DNA of 25,111 bases, taken from positions 1-25,111 of the IMG/VR virus record IMGVR_UViG_3300007734_000964, one strand, 5' to 3'. This stretch comes from a virus. The position numbers and the translations under genes were made by a program. The notes under the pieces were generated by a model. That model saw nothing but the letters and a program-made list of their open reading frames with translations. It searched no databases and was not told the DNA's origin. Positions within the stretch are counted from its first letter, which is position 1. Each line of letters opens with the position of its first letter. Below are positions 7,676 through 15,093 of the stretch, in pieces.

Positions 7676-8359
7676 ATGGAAAAAATAACAATAGGCATTT
7701 GTTGTTATAAACAAAAAAAATGGCTTTATAGATGTCTTAGAAGTCTTGCATCACAACAACACATTGACTTTCATGATATTGAAGTAATTGTAGTAAACGA
7801 TGAACCAGGAACAGAACCAGAAATTGATGAGATTACTAAACGATTAGATGATGTTCTTAATATAAAAGTAATCCACAATGAAAAGAACATAGGCTTACCG
7901 TCTTCACTGAATAAGATACTCAAGCAAGCAAGAGGCAGATACTTTGTAAGAGTTGATGCAGATGATTATGTTTCTAGTCATTTCATTCATTATCTTGTAA
8001 CTTTCTTAGAGTTGTCTAGAAACTATCAAGCTGTTGCATGTGATTACAAAAAAGTCAATAATGCAGGTAGCATTATCGAATATCATGTTGATTCACAGAA
8101 AAACCCAATAGCATGTGGTATTATGTTTACGTACGAAGCACTTTGCGAAGTTGGCCTGTATAATGAAGAATTCAAGATGAGAGAAGGCCATGAACTCCTC
8201 AATCGATTTAGACAGACATTTTCTATCTTTAATTTACCTGTACCGCTCTATCGTTATAGAATTCACAATGAAAATAGATCACTGACTGATTCTAGTGTCG
8301 ATCTATACGATAAGAAGCTCGAGAATCTAATCAAAAATAAGGATAACAATAATGAATAA
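7676..8359 (+). CDS. Family 2 glycosyltransferase
   Basis: A 227-residue GT-A enzyme. The N-terminal TIGICCYKQKKWLYRCLRSL and VIVVNDEPG match the GT2 start. The nucleotide-sugar/metal motif VRVDADDYV (D94-A95-D96) is intact, and the aromatic/His-rich YRYRIHNENRS near the end is a frequent feature of small GT2 proteins. It is soluble, without membrane helices. It lies 5 bases after the dehydrogenase and overlaps the next gene by 8 bases. It should add one sugar to a glycan or protein acceptor using a nucleotide-sugar donor, possibly one supplied by the neighbouring genes. Confidence 0.9.
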   Translation: MEKITIGICCYKQKKWLYRCLRSLASQQHIDFHDIEVIVVNDEPGTEPEIDEITKRLDDVLNIKVIHNEKNIGLPSSLNKILKQARGRYFVRVDADDYVSSHFIHYLVTFLELSRNYQAVACDYKKVNNAGSIIEYHVDSQKNPIACGIMFTYEALCEVGLYNEEFKMREGHELLNRFRQTFSIFNLPVPLYRYRIHNENRSLTDSSVDLYDKKLENLIKNKDNNNE

Positions 8360-9194
8360 TATTGGTGTAATTGGCAATGGTTTCGTAGGTTCTGCAACTG
8401 TGGCAGGATTTTCATTGCATGCAAATGTGAGAGTCTATGATGAGAATCCAAAGGCATCAATCAACACATTCGAAGAGACAATCAATGAGTCTGAGTTTGT
8501 TTTTGTCTGTGTTCCTACACCAATGTCACTTGAGACCGGTAAGATTGACCTCTCAATTATTGAGAGTGTATTTGATAGAGCCTCTAAAGTTAATAAACGC
8601 GATGACAATATCTTTATTATTAAGTCAACAGTGATTCCTGGGTCCGTAGAAAAGTTAGTAAAGTCTTATCCAGGCCTTAACATCGTCTTTAGCCCAGAAT
8701 TCTTGACTGAGCGAAATGCGAAGCTTGACTTTATTAATGCATCGAGGATCATCATCGGCGGTCAGGATGAGATTGTCAATAGAGTTGAGTTAATGTTTCG
8801 TGAGAGATTTCCACACACCCCTATTATTAAAACTGATGTAACTACTGCACAATTCATCAAATACATGAGCAATTGCTTCTTTGCAACAAAAGTCGCATTT
8901 ATGAACGAAATGAAGCAAGCAGCTGATGTGTCTGGTGTTGATTGGCGGGTTGCTGTAAATGGTTTCCTTCTAGACGGACGCATTGGAAATTCACACATTG
9001 ATGTTCCAGGGCACGATGGTATGATGGGATTTGGCGGTAAGTGTTTTCCAAAAGACATCAATGCATTTATCAATTACTTTGATGAGATTGGAATAGATGC
9101 AAAGATCATGAAAGCAGCCTGGGATAAAAATATCGAAGTCAGGTCAAAGCATGACTGGCTGGATATCAAGGGAGCAGTTACAAGAAAATCTTAG
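8352..9194 (+). CDS. UDP-glucose/GDP-mannose dehydrogenase family protein, short form
   Basis: These enzymes oxidise the C6 alcohol of a nucleotide sugar to a uronic acid with two NAD+. The NAD-binding GVIGNGFVGSA (residues 5-15), the strand VFVCVPTPM (50-58), the central domain FIKYMSNCFFATKVAFMNEM (168-187, catalytic lysine 170) and the catalytic cysteine loop GFGGKCFPKD (226-235, Cys231) are all present. At 280 residues it lacks most of the third, UDP-sugar-binding domain of the usual 380-450 residue enzyme. Similar short forms are seen in phages, so this is probably a natural variant rather than a broken gene. It may make UDP-glucuronate or a related uronate for the glycan. It is the last gene of the cassette before a short hairpin-bearing gap. 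Confidence 0.88.
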   Translation: MNNIGVIGNGFVGSATVAGFSLHANVRVYDENPKASINTFEETINESEFVFVCVPTPMSLETGKIDLSIIESVFDRASKVNKRDDNIFIIKSTVIPGSVEKLVKSYPGLNIVFSPEFLTERNAKLDFINASRIIIGGQDEIVNRVELMFRERFPHTPIIKTDVTTAQFIKYMSNCFFATKVAFMNEMKQAADVSGVDWRVAVNGFLLDGRIGNSHIDVPGHDGMMGFGGKCFPKDINAFINYFDEIGIDAKIMKAAWDKNIEVRSKHDWLDIKGAVTRKS

Positions 9195-9201
9195 TTGTAA
9201 A

Positions 9202-9223
9202 ATTCTATGATTATGCATAGAAT
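9202..9223 (+). repeat. 8-bp perfect inverted repeat (hairpin) at cassette/core junction
   Basis: ATTCTATG and its exact complement CATAGAAT flank a 6-base loop, filling most of the 34-base gap between the nucleotide-sugar dehydrogenase and the nuclease gene. The stem is AT-rich and no T-run follows, so it is a poor intrinsic terminator. It could be an RNA processing or stability element, an operator, or chance. Confidence 0.45.
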
Positions 9224-9228
9224 AGACT

Positions 9229-10038
9229 ATGACTTCGTTCCCTACTGGCAAACCTCACGTATCATATTCTGAAATAAAGACATGGAAAGAATGCCCATGG
9301 AAGCACAAGCTTGTTTATATCGACAAGATTGATCTTTTCAAGCCTAATCCTAATGTCTCATTTGGAACAATTGTTCACGCTGAATGTGAATCTTATCTTA
9401 AGACGAGGCAATTTGATCGAGCGCGTCTTGAGAAAACGTTGCGTGAGACATGGGACAAACATCAATTTCCTGATTGTGAAAAGTGGCTCAAGGAAGGGTT
9501 ATTTCTCCTCGATGAAATACCTGCATATCTTGATGCCACATTTGAAAGCTGGACATGCGTGTCAGCAGAACATGCATTATATGAACCCATTGAAAGTCAT
9601 GACATTAAATTTAAGGGCTTCATAGACGGAATGATTCGCGCAAAGAACAAGCGTGGAAAAGATTGTCTATGGGTGATAGACTGGAAGACATCTTCTGCTA
9701 GAGGATGGAGAACAGAAAAGAAGCAAGACTTTTTAGTCCAAGCGCAAATTGCGCTATACAAGTCTTTTTGCTCACAAAAATTTGAGATTGATCCAAAAGA
9801 CATCAAATGTGGTTTTGTACTTCTCAAGCGAGGCTCAAAGCAAGGAAAGTCTTGTGAACTTGTTGAAATTTCTGTAGGTCCTGTGATGCTTGAACGATCA
9901 AATAAGCTTGTCTCATCGATGATAAATGGTGTTATGTCTGGCGTCGCTGTGAAAAATAGAATGTCATGCACATATTGTGATTTTAAAGCAACTGATCATT
10001 GTCCAGGATCAAATGACTTTAAGCCATTTACCAGTTGA
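9229..10038 (+). CDS. Cas4/RecB-like PD-(D/E)XK exonuclease with Fe-S cysteines
   Basis: The 269-residue protein has every element of the RecB/Cas4 nuclease family: N-terminal SYSEIKTWKECPWKHKL (12-28), GTIVHAE with His50, FKGFIDG with Asp133, VIDWKTSS with Asp151 and Lys153 as the D-x-K core, and QAQIALY (171-177). Four cysteines, C22 before the core and C247, C250, C258 after it (CTYCDF...HC), are arranged like the 4Fe-4S ligands of Cas4 and AddB. In phages such proteins are thought to act in recombination or DNA end processing. No CRISPR array or other cas gene is present here. The start ATG 9229 follows the hairpin-containing gap. Confidence 0.9.
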   Translation: MTSFPTGKPHVSYSEIKTWKECPWKHKLVYIDKIDLFKPNPNVSFGTIVHAECESYLKTRQFDRARLEKTLRETWDKHQFPDCEKWLKEGLFLLDEIPAYLDATFESWTCVSAEHALYEPIESHDIKFKGFIDGMIRAKNKRGKDCLWVIDWKTSSARGWRTEKKQDFLVQAQIALYKSFCSQKFEIDPKDIKCGFVLLKRGSKQGKSCELVEISVGPVMLERSNKLVSSMINGVMSGVAVKNRMSCTYCDFKATDHCPGSNDFKPFTS

Positions 10039-10061
10039 AGGACGGCATATGATTAGGGAGC

Positions 10062-11309
10062 ATGAATAAGAAATTCAAAGTTTTAGTTCTCTCTGATCAC
10101 GCTCTATCAACAAGCGGCGTAGGCACGCAGACACGACACCTTCTAACAGGAATGATTAAGAAGGGTTACTGGACATTCAGGCAGTTTGGTGCTGCAGTTA
10201 AGCATACAGACTACAGAACAGTCATAGTAAATGATGACCTCATTATCAAGCCTATTGACGGTTTTGGTAATAGAGACCTGATACGGCTTACGATTGCTAC
10301 TGAGAAGCCAGATCTACTCTTAATCTTTACTGATCCACGATTCTTCACGTGGCTATTTGAGATGGAAGATGAGATACACCAGATGTGCCCCATTGCATGG
10401 TGGCATGTTTGGGACAATGCGCCTTTTCCAAAATTCAATGATGTCTTTTACAAGTCTACTGACTTGATCAATTGCCATTCTCACATGACATACGAATTGA
10501 TCAAGGACAAGTTTCCTGACAAGGTAAATTTCATCCCTCACGCAATCCCTGATGATGTCTTCTTTCCTCTTGATGATCATGTTAGGAAGTCGTATCGTAG
10601 GAGCATGCTGGGTCCTGACAAAGATGATCATTTCGTTGGTATGTGGATCAATAGAAATGCTCGCCGCAAGCGACCTGGCGATGTATTAGTATCTTGGAAA
10701 TATTTCCTTGATGAGCTCTATAATCAAGAGGGTCACAAGAAAGCAACGATGGTTATGCATACTGATCCATTTGATCAGGAAGGGCCTAATCTTGTTGCTG
10801 TTGCCGAGATGCTTGGTATCTCCGATAATGTCGTCTTCTCAAAAGAGCGAATTGAATTTGACAAGCTAAATCTCCTATACAACATATCAGACTTTTGCAT
10901 AAACATCAGCTTTGCAGAAGGATTTGGTCTAGGAACACTTGAGGCAATGAGCGCAGGTGTGCCTATTATCGCTTGTAAGACAGGCGGTCTTACGAGACAA
11001 GTTGTAGATCATCGTGATGGTTCGCAAAATGGAATTGCACTAGATATTGACTGTAAGACGCTAGTTGGAAGTCAAATGGTGCCTTATATTTGGGAAGATT
11101 ATGTCTCTTGTGAAAGCATCTCAAAGGGCATAATGGAATTGTATAAGCTGCCTGATGATAAGAAGCGAGAGCTTCGAAAGAAAGTTAGAGACTATGCAAC
11201 AAGTGAATTCGCCTACCAAGACACAATTGATGCATGGCATGACACAGCATTGAATTTAGTCAAGACATGGCGTGAAAAGAGAACTGATTGGGTCGTGAGG
11301 ACTTTTTAA
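10062..11309 (+). CDS. GT4-type (group 1) glycosyltransferase
   Basis: A 415-residue GT-B enzyme. The N-terminal half starts VLVLSDHALSTSGVGTQTRHLL, with the acceptor-side glycine loop of retaining GT4 enzymes. The donor half contains WINRNARRKRPGDVL (basic, phosphate-contacting, about 195-209) and the E-x7-E motif AEGFGLGTLEAM (E286 and E294) followed by SAGVPIIACKTGG. An AGGGAG at 10055-10060 sits unusually close to the ATG (1 base between). It is followed with one-base overlap by a second transferase of related type. Its place between a nuclease and the late sigma factor, apart from the main sugar cassette, suggests a conserved job such as modification of virion or DNA, but the acceptor is unknown. 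Confidence 0.9.
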   Translation: MNKKFKVLVLSDHALSTSGVGTQTRHLLTGMIKKGYWTFRQFGAAVKHTDYRTVIVNDDLIIKPIDGFGNRDLIRLTIATEKPDLLLIFTDPRFFTWLFEMEDEIHQMCPIAWWHVWDNAPFPKFNDVFYKSTDLINCHSHMTYELIKDKFPDKVNFIPHAIPDDVFFPLDDHVRKSYRRSMLGPDKDDHFVGMWINRNARRKRPGDVLVSWKYFLDELYNQEGHKKATMVMHTDPFDQEGPNLVAVAEMLGISDNVVFSKERIEFDKLNLLYNISDFCINISFAEGFGLGTLEAMSAGVPIIACKTGGLTRQVVDHRDGSQNGIALDIDCKTLVGSQMVPYIWEDYVSCESISKGIMELYKLPDDKKRELRKKVRDYATSEFAYQDTIDAWHDTALNLVKTWREKRTDWVVRTF

Positions 11310-12472
11310 TGAAGAATGTTGTTATTCGTGCACCACTGCTTAGTATTTCAGGATACGGTGAGCATTCTAGGCAGATATATCGCTTCTTGGAAGGTCGTGA
11401 TGATATCACGCTCAAGACACAGATCGTCCAATGGGGCAACACAGCATGGTGCATAAATCCTACAGGATTTAATGGATCTGTTGATAAGATAATGTCGCAA
11501 TCGACGAATGACACAAGCGGATTTGATGTCTCTTTTCAAGTTCAGCTTCCAGATGAATGGGTAACTGATCTGGCATCTTTCAACATAGGCGTGACTGCAG
11601 GTGTTGAAACTGATATTTGCAATCCTACATGGATTGATGCAATCAACAAGATGAATCTAGTAATTGTTCCGAGCAAGCATGTAAAAAATACATTCATGCG
11701 ATCTGGGAAAGTTACAACACCTATCGAAGTCATAGGTGAATGGTATCAAGAAGAGCTTGACATAGCACCGCTTGAATCGATCACTTCAATTAAGTTTGAC
11801 ACGACATTCAACTTCTTAATTGTCTCGCAACTTACATCACTAGAAGAATCAGGTGATAGAAAAAATATATTCAACACGATACGATGGTTCTGCGAGACAT
11901 TTGAGAATGATCCAAGTGTAGGTCTAATTCTTAAGACAAATCTAGGGCGTGGCACAGAGATTGATAGAGAAAATGTGTTTAGCGTGATCACACAAGCACT
12001 AAACACATTTAGAAAAGGAAGTTTTCCAAAGATCCATGTCCTACATGGTAATCTTTCTGACCACGAGATCGCATCTGTATACAGGCATCCATCAGTCAAG
12101 TGTTTTATAAGCCTGACTCGTGGCGAAGGTTTCGGCATACCTATACTAGATGCATCTATTGCTGGGTTACCTGTCATTACAACAAACTGGTCAGGACAGC
12201 TCGATTTTATGAGCTTAGGAAAGTTTATTGGAATTGACTATGATCTAGTCAATGTGCCTGCAAACAAAATCGATCAACGGATATTTGTAGAAAACTCACG
12301 TTGGGCAAATCCCAAGGAGCAAGACTTCAAAAAGAAACTTAAGAAGTTTAGAGATAGCTTTGATGTCCCAAAAGGCTGGGCAAATGAGCTGTCATTGAAA
12401 TGCAAGAAGTCATTCTCAAGAACTGCAATTGTGCAAAATTACACTAAAACCCTAGAAAACGTCATTAAATAA
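11309..12472 (+). CDS. GT4-like glycosyltransferase with E-x7-D variant motif
   Basis: The start was set at ATG 11309, overlapping the previous stop (TAATG), with GAGG at 11296-11299 as a well-spaced ribosome site; the frame extends 21 bases further up but that stretch belongs to the upstream gene. The 387-residue product opens with VVIRAPLLSISGYGEHSRQI, the glycine-containing acceptor loop of GT-B enzymes. It carries RGEGFGIPILDASIAGLPVI, where the E-x7-E motif becomes E273-x7-D281. A central insertion-like stretch around EESGDRKNIFNTIRWFCETF fits the donor domain. It is likely a paralogue or functional partner of the gene before it, the pair adding successive sugars. Confidence 0.85.
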   Translation: MKNVVIRAPLLSISGYGEHSRQIYRFLEGRDDITLKTQIVQWGNTAWCINPTGFNGSVDKIMSQSTNDTSGFDVSFQVQLPDEWVTDLASFNIGVTAGVETDICNPTWIDAINKMNLVIVPSKHVKNTFMRSGKVTTPIEVIGEWYQEELDIAPLESITSIKFDTTFNFLIVSQLTSLEESGDRKNIFNTIRWFCETFENDPSVGLILKTNLGRGTEIDRENVFSVITQALNTFRKGSFPKIHVLHGNLSDHEIASVYRHPSVKCFISLTRGEGFGIPILDASIAGLPVITTNWSGQLDFMSLGKFIGIDYDLVNVPANKIDQRIFVENSRWANPKEQDFKKKLKKFRDSFDVPKGWANELSLKCKKSFSRTAIVQNYTKTLENVIK

Positions 12473-12474
12473 AA

Positions 12475-12807
12475 ATGATCATACTACTACTTGTTTTAAC
12501 ACTAATCGCCTTGTCAATTGCAACAGCTTATTTTGCATATAAGTCATATAAGTTTGGTCTAGTTATTCTTCGCACACAAGATGCAATTGAAGATGCGCTT
12601 GACGTATTTGATGAAAGATATGCAAAAATGACTGACATTATGCAGAAGCCTGTCTTTTTTGACTCCATCGAAATAAGACAGGTTATTGAGGACATCTCTG
12701 TTTCTAGAGATGCTATCCTCTTCGTTGCTAGTAGACTATCTAGTTCGCAAGAGACGAGTACAGATGAAGAAAACAATCAAAAAGAAAAGAGTCGCCCGAG
12801 CGAATGA
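12475..12807 (+). CDS. Small single-pass membrane protein of unknown function
   Basis: A 110-residue protein. Residues 2-20 (IILLLVLTLIALSIATAYF) form one hydrophobic helix, followed by a basic segment (YKSYKFG), so it is probably anchored with its N-terminus out and its main part in the cytoplasm. The remainder is helical and ends in a charged, disordered tail (SSSQETSTDEENNQKEK). It starts two bases after the second glycosyltransferase stop. Its last 44 bases overlap the sigma factor start in another frame. No family was recognised; the membrane placement beside a late-transcription gene gives no firm role. Confidence 0.7.
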   Translation: MIILLLVLTLIALSIATAYFAYKSYKFGLVILRTQDAIEDALDVFDERYAKMTDIMQKPVFFDSIEIRQVIEDISVSRDAILFVASRLSSSQETSTDEENNQKEKSRPSE

Positions 12808-13480
12808 TCTCAAGCATTACTTTCATTCTGGAACGCACGATGCAATCGTAAGCTTTCAAGCAGAAATCGATCCTAAGATCAAATCACAGATCTATGTTGA
12901 TGAAATTTGCCCTGCGTTCAATAAGCTTGTAGAAAATCTGATATTCATTCACGGCACGACAACCGTGATTATGTCAGATGAATTCAAGAATGATTGTGTT
13001 ACATTCCTATATGAAACACTTAAGAAATTTGATGCATCACGAGGATCAAAGGCATTCTCATATTTCAATGTTGTTGCAAAAAATTGGATTATCGTTAAAA
13101 GTCGTCAAAAGCAAAAACATGCAAATAGGCATGTCAGCATAGAAGACGCAGGGGTTATCTCAGAAATTGAGATAGTCCCTTTTGACATTCATAAGCATGA
13201 TCCGCTTCTTACCACTGAGGCGATTCAAGCAAATACACTTGAAAATATCAGTACAATCTTAAATAGAGTCAAAAATCGTCTCTCTTATGAGAACGACAAG
13301 ATTTGCATGGATTGTATTATGAAGCTATTTGACAAAGTTGACACGCTAGAAAGTCTTAATAAACGTGCAATTTTTGTCTATGTTAGGGACATGACTAATC
13401 TGTCACCTAAACAGCTTTCTTCTTCAATGTCGTCAATTAGAAAGCATTACAGAGAAATAAGCAAGACGCTGATCTTTTAG
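12764..13480 (+). CDS. 55: T4 gp55-like late-transcription sigma factor
   Basis: The protein should recruit host RNA polymerase to phage late promoters. It carries the region-2-like signature FDASRGSKAFSYFNVVAKNW (residues 89-108), closely matching the FDP-x-x-G-x-AFSYF segment of gp55-type sigma factors in T4-like phages, followed by a basic stretch (VKSRQKQKHANRH). The start was placed at ATG 12764, giving 238 residues with a basic N-terminus (MKKTIKKKRVARAND). The longer frame back to 12686 would overlap the membrane protein by 122 bases and encodes no convincing protein. T4 gp55 has 185 residues, so this form is somewhat longer at the C-terminus. It lies right before the tail baseplate genes it probably transcribes. 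Confidence 0.82.
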   Translation: MKKTIKKKRVARANDLKHYFHSGTHDAIVSFQAEIDPKIKSQIYVDEICPAFNKLVENLIFIHGTTTVIMSDEFKNDCVTFLYETLKKFDASRGSKAFSYFNVVAKNWIIVKSRQKQKHANRHVSIEDAGVISEIEIVPFDIHKHDPLLTTEAIQANTLENISTILNRVKNRLSYENDKICMDCIMKLFDKVDTLESLNKRAIFVYVRDMTNLSPKQLSSSMSSIRKHYREISKTLIF

Positions 13481-13488
13481 GGGGTGTC

Positions 13489-13875
13489 ATGTCTAAGGAA
13501 ACAGTAGAAACGTATGCAAATGCACTTGAGAAATTCAACGAAAAAGAAAAGAAGATCGAGAATTTCAATGAAATGTTGCTGAGCATCAAAGATCTCGATG
13601 ATAAACGCAGGATTCTCTGGCAAGAGATCTATAATAATGCAACAACAGATCGTGAAAATGCATCAATCTTATTCACAGACACACTAATGCAAGTGAAAGG
13701 AAATGCTGCGAATCACAATATCTTAGGGCCTGTCATTGTCAAATACATCGAAAGAATGTCTAAAGCAAACGACCAGATTCTAAAACTTGCAGAGCTTATT
13801 TCTAAAGAAGACTCGCGTCAATCTGATCCTGCATCGATCTATGATAAAATCGGTAGCTTTGAAGATAGAGAGTAG
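13489..13875 (+). CDS. Coiled-coil protein of unknown function in the baseplate operon
   Basis: A 128-residue, highly charged and almost wholly helical protein. Heptad-like patterns run through residues 5-60 (ALEKFNEKEKKIENFNEMLL) and again at 90-108. No signal peptide, membrane helix or catalytic motif was found. The ribosome site is the strongest in the window: AGGGGG at 13479-13484 just before ATG 13489, implying high expression. It lies between the late sigma factor and the hub protein, three bases from the latter, so a tail-assembly or structural role is plausible by position only. Confidence 0.75.
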   Translation: MSKETVETYANALEKFNEKEKKIENFNEMLLSIKDLDDKRRILWQEIYNNATTDRENASILFTDTLMQVKGNAANHNILGPVIVKYIERMSKANDQILKLAELISKEDSRQSDPASIYDKIGSFEDRE

Positions 13876-13878
13876 ATC

Positions 13879-15045
13879 ATGGAATTGATGTCAAAAATCT
13901 ACACAGCAGTTGTTGTCGAATATTTCAAACGACCTGTTGAAACATACGATGAAGCAGACGCAATCTCAAAAAAATATATCGATCTCGATATGTCATTCAC
14001 AACGCCTGAGCGATTGATGAATATGCCACGTGGGTCATTTATTGGAAGAATTTTAGACACTCATACGGGCGTCGATTTGCGTGTCTTCTATCCTTTCTTT
14101 TCCCACATGAAAGCACCGATTAAGCCAGGTGAGCAGGTCTTCGTCTTGTTTAGCGGAAAGATTGGTTACTGGATGTCACGCAAGGTGTCAAATTTGATCG
14201 CGGAAGATCTTAATTACACTCATAATGATCGATCCGCATTCAGCGTCAACTTAACATCTAGTAAAAACCAGCCTGCTAAATTATTTCCCGACTTTGGCGA
14301 TGCTGGAATCTCATATACAACAGTCTACGATAACTCTGATTCTATTAAAAATGAATTCCAGGGTGAAGTTGTTCCGAGATATTCTGCGATAAGCACGGAT
14401 TTCTCTTTACAGGGATCAAATAATTCACTTATTACACTTGGTAGTGCTTCTTCTCTAGGACAAAATTCACCAAAGACAGGTATGGTGGACATTGTTGTAG
14501 GGCGCGGACAAACTTCAAGCACTTCACCTGGTGCTGAGTTCTTAAATGCACGTCAATACAATGAGAATGACAAGACAATTTACGGCAATGTAGATGAAGG
14601 CAATCTAGATCTTAAGAATGACCTCTCGAGGATTCATGCATCCATGGACATGAATCCTGATTCTAGCTTTGGAATAAAGATTGGCACAGATCTTGGCTCA
14701 GGTGCATCGATTGTTGAAAGATCAGATAAAATTAGACTCCATGCAAGAGAAGACATCAAGATTTCATCAGAATCAGATCTTAGTTCAGTTGGAATTGTAC
14801 TCAACAATACAAATGTCACAGTGACATCAGGTGATGGAAGTCAAGCAACAAGTGTCATCATTGATGCAGCAGGTCTTCAAAGTCAATTAGCAAGCGCTTT
14901 GACTGCGATTCTTGCAAATCTTGAAATATTAACAGCTCCTTTGATTGCAGCCGGTACCGATCTTCCTACTCTTGATCCAGTGACGTCACTTGTGACAAAT
15001 TTGTCTGCAAAATCATTTAGCTCAAAGATAATGAAGAGCGATTGA
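13879..15045 (+). CDS. Baseplate hub / needle protein with gp5-type OB-fold
   Basis: In T4-like tails the gp5 trimer caps the tube and forms the membrane-piercing needle. Here residues about 50-105 (PRGSFIGRIL, YPFFSHMKAPIKPGEQVFVL, GYWMSRK) form the OB-fold seen at the start of gp5/VgrG-like proteins. Later come DIVVGRGQ and, from about 275, repeats with the sense of a beta-helix (KIRLHAREDIKISSESD). The protein is 388 residues, against 575 for T4 gp5, and no lysozyme domain could be seen. A GAGAG at 13868-13872 supports ATG 13879. An ATG three codons later is possible. The 48-base gap after it is one of the longest in the window and may hold a promoter, though no convincing -35/-10 pair was found. 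Confidence 0.75.
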   Translation: MELMSKIYTAVVVEYFKRPVETYDEADAISKKYIDLDMSFTTPERLMNMPRGSFIGRILDTHTGVDLRVFYPFFSHMKAPIKPGEQVFVLFSGKIGYWMSRKVSNLIAEDLNYTHNDRSAFSVNLTSSKNQPAKLFPDFGDAGISYTTVYDNSDSIKNEFQGEVVPRYSAISTDFSLQGSNNSLITLGSASSLGQNSPKTGMVDIVVGRGQTSSTSPGAEFLNARQYNENDKTIYGNVDEGNLDLKNDLSRIHASMDMNPDSSFGIKIGTDLGSGASIVERSDKIRLHAREDIKISSESDLSSVGIVLNNTNVTVTSGDGSQATSVIIDAAGLQSQLASALTAILANLEILTAPLIAAGTDLPTLDPVTSLVTNLSAKSFSSKIMKSD

Positions 15046-15093
15046 TTGGAATTGATGCGTTGGGGCACTTGATAATAGCATAATTAGACCTAT

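Noticed and set aside
9597-9971. 124-codon open frame on the minus strand
   Set aside because: It lies fully inside the nuclease gene, has no protein-like motif, and opposes the uniform plus-strand coding; the nuclease motifs explain the DNA.
9229-10038. Possible CRISPR-cas locus signalled by a Cas4-like protein
   Set aside because: No direct-repeat array and no other cas gene is visible anywhere in the window.
11746-12177. 143-codon open frame on the minus strand
   Set aside because: Antisense shadow of the second GT4-like gene, whose catalytic motif is encoded in the same stretch.
12464-12474. ATTAAATA just before the membrane protein gene
   Set aside because: A transcript from it would begin inside the coding region or after its ribosome site, so it does not fit as that gene's promoter.
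13258-13265. CTTAAATA, a late-promoter-like octamer
   Set aside because: It lies inside the sigma factor coding sequence (Leu-Asn region) with no nearby downstream gene start; likely chance in AT-rich DNA.
15046-15093. Possible sigma70-type promoter in the gap before the gp25-like gene
   Set aside because: CATAAT at 15079-15084 has only a poor TTGATG about 21 bases upstream; spacing and matches are too weak.
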